Assembly (NCBI GenBank): GCA_026014905.1
Contig: JAOZHK010000052.1
Span: forward strand, 1-10,946
DNA length: 10,946 bases
Reading direction: 5' to 3'
Source: Candidatus Bathyarchaeota archaeon
GTDB lineage: Archaea; Thermoproteota; Bathyarchaeia; RBG-16-48-13; GCA-020355125
The notes below the pieces were generated by a model, which worked only from the letters and a program-made list of their open reading frames with translations, did not search any database and was not told the origin of the DNA. Positions 6,651-10,946 of the stretch are shown here, piece by piece (the first letter of the stretch is position 1; every line of letters starts with the position of its first letter). A program made the position numbers and the translations under genes.

Positions 6651-6860
6651 ATGTCTTGGATTCCTTGGATAACTTCTTCAAAAAATCGGAACGTAGATAA
6701 GCACATTGGTCATCGACATCACTTATGCGATTTAGTTAGACGTGGGGAAGTTTCGCTAGAGCAATTAAAAGAATTTGTACGAGATCCGAATTACATTTGT
6801 AACAAGTGTGGTCGAAGTGCCAAAACAGCGGCTAATCTTTGTGAACCAAAACAATTGTAA
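6651..6860 (+). CDS. Small putative zinc-binding protein with a CxxC motif, function unknown
   Basis: A 69-residue protein when started at ATG 6651 (GGTGAT upstream). Residues 18-25 hold HIGHRHHL followed by C26, and residues 50-64 hold CNKCGRSAKTAANLC. This gives a CxxC pair (50, 53), a third Cys (64) and nearby His residues, which suggests a small zinc site. The middle part, VRRGEVSLEQLKEFVRDPNYIC, looks like a helix leading into the metal site. The layout with LV--G---LEQLKELV--P-YIC--CGR-A----NLC-P resembles short conserved archaeal and anaerobe proteins that I recall but cannot name. There is no signal peptide or membrane segment, so it is probably cytoplasmic. It stands alone, convergent with the nitroreductase gene. 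Possible roles such as nucleic-acid binding or a metal chaperone are guesses. Confidence 0.75.
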   Translation: MSWIPWITSSKNRNVDKHIGHRHHLCDLVRRGEVSLEQLKEFVRDPNYICNKCGRSAKTAANLCEPKQL

Positions 6861-6904
6861 CTAATGAGTTCACACTAAATGCTTATCTCTGTGAGCTAGT
6901 TTAG
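6861..6904. repeat. Imperfect inverted repeat between two convergent genes
   Basis: AGTTCACA (6867-6874) pairs with TGTGAGCT (6890-6897) over eight positions including one G-T pair, around a 15-nt loop. The flanking CTAA (6861-6864) and TTAG (6901-6904) can add four pairs. It fills most of the 53-bp gap between the zinc-protein stop and the nitroreductase stop, so it could mark the 3' ends of both transcripts. No long T-tract follows directly. Confidence 0.45.
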
Positions 6905-6913
6905 CGTGTGCAT

Positions 6914-7420
6914 TTACCAATTATCATCATGAATTCTCGTTTCATTATATTGAGTTCGTGCTTCTTTCTTCTCAGCGGGATGGCCGACTGCAATGAGGTT
7001 GAGAGGGATAATATGTGATGGTAATTGTAAAATACTCTTTACGTGAGTAACACGTTCCTGACGTGGGTAAACACCGAGCCACACTCCACCAAGATCGAGA
7101 CCCGCTGCGGCTATTAAAAGGTTCTCCGTAGCCGCGGAGCAATCCTGCACCCAATACAACTCCGACACCGTGGTGTCTCCGCATACTGCAATGCATAACG
7201 GAGCCTCATAGAGCATTTTCCCATATGGATGTGCATTCGCCAGGCTATCCAATTGCTTTCGATCTTTAATCACAACAAAATGCCATGGCGTGCGATTTGA
7301 TGCTGAAGGTGCGGCCATAGCGGCTTTAAGTAAGGCGGTGATCATCGTATCGTTGACATTCTCTCGGGTGTATTTTCGGATACTTCGACGTTTAAGAATC
7401 CAGTCGATGGGCATACTCAT
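6914..7420 (-). CDS. Nitroreductase-family FMN-dependent oxidoreductase
   Basis: A cytoplasmic flavoprotein of 168 residues that would use NAD(P)H to reduce an acceptor; the substrate is unknown. The N-terminal FMN-phosphate stretch RRSIRKYTRE (11-20), AAPSASNRTPWHFVV (36-50), the helix ENLLIAAAGLDLGGVWLG (99-116) and the terminal IAVGHPAEKK (143-152) define the family. At about 170 residues it belongs to the short nitroreductases, which normally dimerise. The open frame begins at a TTG at 7435, but the ATG at 7420 has GGAG nine bases upstream and a family-like start, so I chose it. A further ATG lies at 7414. It diverges from the methyltransferase gene across a 115-bp promoter region with an inverted repeat. 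The family also includes flavin-destructive and deiodinase enzymes, so the exact reaction cannot be given. Confidence 0.92.
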   Translation of the reverse strand: MSMPIDWILKRRSIRKYTRENVNDTMITALLKAAMAAPSASNRTPWHFVVIKDRKQLDSLANAHPYGKMLYEAPLCIAVCGDTTVSELYWVQDCSAATENLLIAAAGLDLGGVWLGVYPRQERVTHVKSILQLPSHIIPLNLIAVGHPAEKKEARTQYNETRIHDDNW

Positions 7421-7471
7421 TGTAATTTTCTCCAATTATTAGCTTTCTTTCGAGTTGTGATCCTTTGAGAC

Positions 7472-7497
7472 GGGATAAAGACATAAATCTTTATTCC
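7472..7497. promoter_or_regulatory. Divergent promoter with an inverted repeat that includes both TATA-like boxes
   Basis: GGGATAAAGA (7472-7481) and TCTTTATTCC (7488-7497) form an inverted repeat around CATAAA; ATAAAGA/TCTTTAT is perfect. Read leftward it contains TCTTTATCCC, fitting a transcript start near 7450 for the nitroreductase gene. Read rightward it contains AATCTTTATT, fitting a start near 7517 for the methyltransferase gene. A protein bound here would block both. Assignment is by spacing only. Confidence 0.5.
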
Positions 7498-7535
7498 TCG
7501 TCATAGCATATCCTCATACTCGGTCGAGGGAATAC

Positions 7536-8087
7536 ATGTTGAGTAGTGGTGCGTACTTTCCTACTCATCCAGAGATTATTCGCGAAATGCTGAAACTAGC
7601 TCAGGTAGGTTCTGATGACGTGGTTATGGATTTGGGCTGTGGTGATGGTCGGATTCTGATCATGGCGGTCCAAGATTTTGGTGCGAAGAGAGCCGTGGGC
7701 TATGAGCTGGAAACACACATCTTCACTTTGGCAGCACATAATATTCGTTCCCAGAACTTGGAGGACCGGATAACGGTCATACGCGACGATCTGTTTAATG
7801 CGAATATTGCTGAGGCTGATGTCATTACTATGTACTTGACGACGATGGCATTGGAACGCTTACCATTCAAGTTACAGCTTGAAACGAAAACAGGAACGCG
7901 GATTGTGAGTAATGGACATCAAATTCCTACGTGGACGATATCAAAGTCAACATTTGTTGGTCCACTTCAGCGTATCTATCTTTATCGCACTCCTGAAGCG
8001 TTCATCGATTCCCCTCGACGATCTTCAAGAATCACAAAGTTAAAAGAGGCTTTTTCCATAAACGACAAGGCTGACGCACTTAGCTAA
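7536..8087 (+). CDS. Class I SAM-dependent methyltransferase, archaeal aKMT / FAM173-like protein lysine methyltransferase
   Basis: A 183-residue seven-strand methyltransferase. Motif I is VMDLGCGDGR (30-39), the acidic ribose-binding residue is E58 in VGYE, RDDLF (83-87) follows strand 3, and motif IV is VITMYLTTMALERL (96-109). The whole path from YFPTHPEIIREML (8-19) to GTRIVSNGHQIPTW (120-133) and RIYLY (146-150) follows the Sulfolobus aKMT, a broad protein lysine methyltransferase, and its eukaryotic relatives FAM173/ATPSCKMT. The aKMT stretch VVSHEF is IVSNGH here, so His at that place is changed; the effect on activity is unknown. The C-terminus is about 30 residues longer than aKMT and basic (RRSSRITKLK). 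The ATG at 7536 follows GAGGG by five bases. Only ten bases separate it from pepF, so the two are probably co-transcribed. Family placement is firm; the lysine target is inferred. Confidence 0.85.
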   Translation: MLSSGAYFPTHPEIIREMLKLAQVGSDDVVMDLGCGDGRILIMAVQDFGAKRAVGYELETHIFTLAAHNIRSQNLEDRITVIRDDLFNANIAEADVITMYLTTMALERLPFKLQLETKTGTRIVSNGHQIPTWTISKSTFVGPLQRIYLYRTPEAFIDSPRRSSRITKLKEAFSINDKADALS

Positions 8088-8097
8088 GGGAATGAAA

Positions 8098-9882
8098 ATG
8101 ACATCTATTAATCCTATGAAAGAAGAGGGCACCTGGGACCTCACTGAACTCGCACCACCATATACTACTACTGCGTTTAAGACTCGGTTAACTGATATTG
8201 AAGCCAAAGCCCAAATCTTTGAAGTTCAGCAATCTCGGCTGACAAATGAGATTTTGAGTCATGAGTTTTCCACTGTTCTCCAATTATTTGAAGAGCTATT
8301 GACTGACGTCGCAAAAATTGGATATTATGCTAATCTTCTCTTTAGTGCGGATACGTCAAATTCTGATGTCCGATCCCTCTTGGCGCAAATTACACAATTC
8401 CTCGCCCAAATTTCGAATCGTATCTTATTCTTTGAATTATGGTGGAAAAAAGGCATCGATGAAGCCAATGCACAACGACTGCTTCAGCAACGACTCGACC
8501 TGAAATATTACTTACAGCGCCTTCGAGAATTGGCATGCTATAGCTTAACCGAAGCTGAAGAGAAGATCATTAACATAAAAGATACAACAGGAATAAGCTT
8601 CCTCCGTAAATTTTACGATCAGTATACCAGTAGATTCGTATTTCCGATGACCGTGAAAGGCAAAACGATTTCGTATACGCAATCCAAACTTCTTACTTTA
8701 GTGAGGAACCCAGATCCCCAGCTTCGAGAAAATGCGTATCATGCACTTTTCACTGTTTATGGACAGAACGCAGATATTCTTGGCGAATTATATCGAAATG
8801 TGATCTTAGACTGGAAAAATGAAGGGATCCAACTCCGAGGCTATTCCTCTCCCATATCTATTCGTAACGTAGCAAACGATATCCCTGACGACATCATCGA
8901 CACATTACTCGATGTCTGTGTGGAAAATCGCGGTATATTTCAACGCTACTTTCAGCGTAAAGCTAGCTACTTGAACATGGATACAATGACACGATACCAT
9001 ATCTATGCGCCTTTCCAACTACCTTCCACAACCCGCACCTTTCCAGAGACGGTGGACCTCGTAGATACGGCACTCAAACACTTTTCCCCCACATTTGCCG
9101 CACAAGCTCGCCAAGTCTTGCTTGAACAGCACCTGGATTGGGGAGCTCGAAAAGGAAAACGAAGTGGAGCGTTCTGTGCCACAGCGACTCCAGCGATCAC
9201 ACCCTATGTGTTGATGACATTTACTGGAGTATACCATGATGCGTTTACCCTTGCACACGAACTGGGACACGCTGTTCACAGCCTTCTTGCATCCGCGAAA
9301 TCCATCCTTATCCAATCAGCACCACTACCATTAGCGGAGTTAGCTTCGGTCTTTGCTGAAAACCTCGTCTACGATTATCTACTTAAAGATACGAGTCCGT
9401 CTGATCAGCGGGGGCTCATCATGAATCAATTAGATGGCATGTATGCCACGATTCAACGACAAGCTTTTTTCACCATCTTTGAACAAAAAGCGCATCGTGC
9501 CGTAGAAGATGGCGCAACAGCAAGCGACCTCTCAACGCTTTACTATGATAATTTAGAAGCCCAGTTCGGGGAGGCTGTTGACGTAAATGCCGAGTTCCAA
9601 CATGAATGGACCTATATTCCTCACTTCTATCGAACACCCTTCTATACCTATGCCTACTCCTTTGGAAATCTCTTGGCATTAGCGCTTTACCAAACTTACA
9701 AAAGCCAAGGACAATCATTCGTTGAAAAATTCTTGGATCTTTTAGCAAGCGGAGGGTCCGAACGCCCGAGTGAGCTTTTACTCCGACAGGACATCGACAT
9801 TGCCTCTCGACAATTCTGGCAAAACGGCTTTCAATACATTACGGATCGACTTGACGTCCTAGATCAACTCAACGAAAGCTAG
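8098..9882 (+). CDS. pepF: Oligoendopeptidase F, M3 family metallopeptidase
   Basis: A cytoplasmic zinc peptidase of 594 residues that cleaves short peptides, normal in length for PepF. With numbering from the ATG at 8098, the HEXXH zinc site is HELGH (387-391) in FTLAHELGHAVHSLL. The third zinc ligand is Glu 414 in LAELASVFAENL. RKGKRSGAFC (351-360) precedes the site. HFYRTPFYTYAYSFGNLLA (509-527) carries the His and Tyr residues that bind and polarise the substrate in M3 enzymes. The helical N-terminal domain begins with WDLTELAPPY. There is no signal peptide. An in-frame ATG at 8092 exists, but AAGGGA is six bases before 8098 and touches 8092, so I prefer 8098. It follows the methyltransferase gene in one likely transcript and could degrade peptides brought in by the Dpp importer upstream. 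Arginine codons are 29 CGN to 2 AGR. Confidence 0.95.
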   Translation: MTSINPMKEEGTWDLTELAPPYTTTAFKTRLTDIEAKAQIFEVQQSRLTNEILSHEFSTVLQLFEELLTDVAKIGYYANLLFSADTSNSDVRSLLAQITQFLAQISNRILFFELWWKKGIDEANAQRLLQQRLDLKYYLQRLRELACYSLTEAEEKIINIKDTTGISFLRKFYDQYTSRFVFPMTVKGKTISYTQSKLLTLVRNPDPQLRENAYHALFTVYGQNADILGELYRNVILDWKNEGIQLRGYSSPISIRNVANDIPDDIIDTLLDVCVENRGIFQRYFQRKASYLNMDTMTRYHIYAPFQLPSTTRTFPETVDLVDTALKHFSPTFAAQARQVLLEQHLDWGARKGKRSGAFCATATPAITPYVLMTFTGVYHDAFTLAHELGHAVHSLLASAKSILIQSAPLPLAELASVFAENLVYDYLLKDTSPSDQRGLIMNQLDGMYATIQRQAFFTIFEQKAHRAVEDGATASDLSTLYYDNLEAQFGEAVDVNAEFQHEWTYIPHFYRTPFYTYAYSFGNLLALALYQTYKSQGQSFVEKFLDLLASGGSERPSELLLRQDIDIASRQFWQNGFQYITDRLDVLDQLNES

Positions 9883-9904
9883 ATACTTTCCATGTCTCGG
9901 TAAA

Positions 9905-9913
9905 GATTTTATA
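9905..9913 (+). promoter_or_regulatory. TATA-like box of the HerA-like ATPase gene
   Basis: GATTTTATA lies 63 bases before the ATG at 9976 and predicts a transcript start near 9935, leaving a leader of about 40 nt with GAGGT (9964-9968) seven bases before the ATG. The gene therefore probably has its own promoter after pepF. Confidence 0.5.
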
Positions 9914-9975
9914 CCGTCCGTCCACTTTGTATCACATGGTCTCTGACCTCACAGTTTCTTTTTGAGGTATGAATT

Positions 9976-10946
9976 ATGAAGGCTCCACCCGAAAAATTAG
10001 GCTCATTTTACCTCGGTGCCGCATACGATCTCGCATCAGAGAATGTTTTCACGGATCAACTGATCAATTATGATGCTCGTGATCTGACTACTCACGGAGT
10101 CTGCGTGGGCATGACAGGCAGCGGAAAGACAGGATTATGCATTTGTCTGCTGGAAGAAGCTGCGTTAGATAAGGTCCCAGCGCTTATTGTCGATCCAAAA
10201 GGGGATATCACGAATCTCTTACTTCAATTTCCTGAATTACGGTCGACCGACTTTCAGCCATGGGTTAACCCTGATGATGCTCGGCGAAGAAATCTGAGCA
10301 CAACAGATTACGCCCAATACATTGCAGATCGGTGGCGAACAGGTTTAAGTGATTGGGGAATTACGTCTGAACGGATTCAGCGATTACAGACCTCAGCCGA
10401 TTTCACTATTTACACTCCAGGATCCACAGCGGGTCTACCTATTAGTATCCTTACCAGTCTAGCAGTTCCAGCTCTCGATTGGAATGCGAGTCTTGAAGCT
10501 ATTCGGGAGCGTATCCAAGGATTAGTCGCTGCATTGCTGAGTCTGGTTGGTGTGGATGGAGATCCAATTCGGAGTCGAGAAGCTATTCTACTTGCGCATC
10601 TCATCGAGCATTATTGGGAGCGGGGCGAAGACCTCAACCTTGAAAAACTGATTTTAGCGATTCAAACTCCACCAATTCAAAAATTAGGAGTTTTTGATGT
10701 TGATAGTTTCTATCCTCTCAAGGATCGATCGGAGTTAGCGATCGCATTGAATAGCTTAATCGCCTCTCCAAGCTTTCAATCGTGGATGCAAGGAACAGCC
10801 CTAGATATTGACCAGTTGCTTTACACCGATACTGGTGCCCCTCGTCATAGCATTTTTTATCTCGCCCATCTTACTGAACGCGAGCGTATGTTCTTTGTTA
10901 CGCTTCTCTTGGAAAATCTTATCCTGTGGATGCGGCGTCAATCAGG
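9976..10946 (+). CDS. HerA/VirB4-like P-loop ATPase (helicase HerA-type), 3' end outside the window
   Basis: The frame is open from the ATG at 9976 to the window edge (323 full codons). Walker A is GMTGSGKT (45-52), preceded by YDARDLTTHGVCV (32-44) and followed by LLEEAALDKVPALIVDPKGD (58-77). This matches a widespread family of roughly 800-residue DNA-pump-like ATPases of unknown role, often called HerA-domain or plain ATP-binding proteins. Other family stretches are IYTPGSTAGLP (145-155), DPIRSREAILL (196-206), LNSLIASPSFQSWM (258-271) and HLTERERMFFVTLLLENL (298-315). The Walker B and arginine-finger parts should lie beyond the window. There is no signal peptide or membrane segment in the visible part. 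Possible roles are DNA translocation or processing, by analogy with HerA and FtsK. An overlapping ATG at 9969 is in another frame that soon stops. GAGGT at 9964-9968 supports the chosen start. Confidence 0.88.
   Translation, partial: MKAPPEKLGSFYLGAAYDLASENVFTDQLINYDARDLTTHGVCVGMTGSGKTGLCICLLEEAALDKVPALIVDPKGDITNLLLQFPELRSTDFQPWVNPDDARRRNLSTTDYAQYIADRWRTGLSDWGITSERIQRLQTSADFTIYTPGSTAGLPISILTSLAVPALDWNASLEAIRERIQGLVAALLSLVGVDGDPIRSREAILLAHLIEHYWERGEDLNLEKLILAIQTPPIQKLGVFDVDSFYPLKDRSELAIALNSLIASPSFQSWMQGTALDIDQLLYTDTGAPRHSIFYLAHLTERERMFFVTLLLENLILWMRRQS

Noticed and set aside
9019..9315. 98-codon minus-strand frame and others like it at 9003-9200 and 9470-9748
   Set aside because: All are antisense to pepF, including its HEXXH region, and show no domain pattern.
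1..10946. CRISPR array, insertion sequence or integration site
   Set aside because: No repeated spacer pattern, transposase, integrase or flanking inverted or direct repeats were seen. The palindromes found are short and non-repeating.

Overview
The window looks like chromosomal DNA from an archaeon of moderate GC content. The evidence is TATA-like boxes of the TTTATA type about 25-30 bp upstream of likely transcript starts, ribosome binding sites of the form GGTGAT/GGAG that match the archaeal 16S 3' end, and a methyltransferase of the archaeal aKMT type. The architecture of the substrate-binding protein and the general gene style remind me of Asgard archaea (Thorarchaeia-like), but that lineage is from memory and unverified.

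Left part (1-5879): a complete Dpp/Opp-type ABC importer. The solute-binding protein gene (minus strand, 3' end outside the window) diverges from a tight plus-strand operon of two permeases (dppB, dppC) and two ATPases (dppD, dppF). A 76-bp gap with a nearly symmetric TATA element separates the two. The binding protein is secreted and captures the ligand, DppB/DppC form the channel and DppD/DppF drive uptake. Peptides are the likely ligand, but oligosaccharides are possible in this family.

Middle (5880-6913): a small three-helix membrane protein on the minus strand, whose stop codon abuts that of dppF. It is followed by about 430 bp of non-coding DNA with several short palindromes and a T9 tract, and then a 69-residue putative zinc protein.

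Right part (6914-10946): a nitroreductase-family flavoprotein (minus) diverges from a two-gene unit made of an aKMT/FAM173-like protein methyltransferase and an M3 oligoendopeptidase F. The shared promoter carries an inverted repeat. The window ends inside a large HerA/VirB4-like ATPase with its own promoter. PepF would degrade imported or internal peptides in the cytoplasm, which fits a peptide-using lifestyle together with the Dpp importer, although the two are about 2.2 kb apart and not co-transcribed.

Arginine codon use changes sharply between the dppBCDF operon (AGA/AGG-rich) and the right-hand genes (almost only CGN). No tRNA, rRNA, CRISPR array, transposase or integrase is visible. The most unusual items are the binding protein with a C-lobe-like module at its N-terminus, the uncharacterised HerA-like ATPase, the two small uncharacterised archaeal proteins, and the palindrome-bearing promoter regions.
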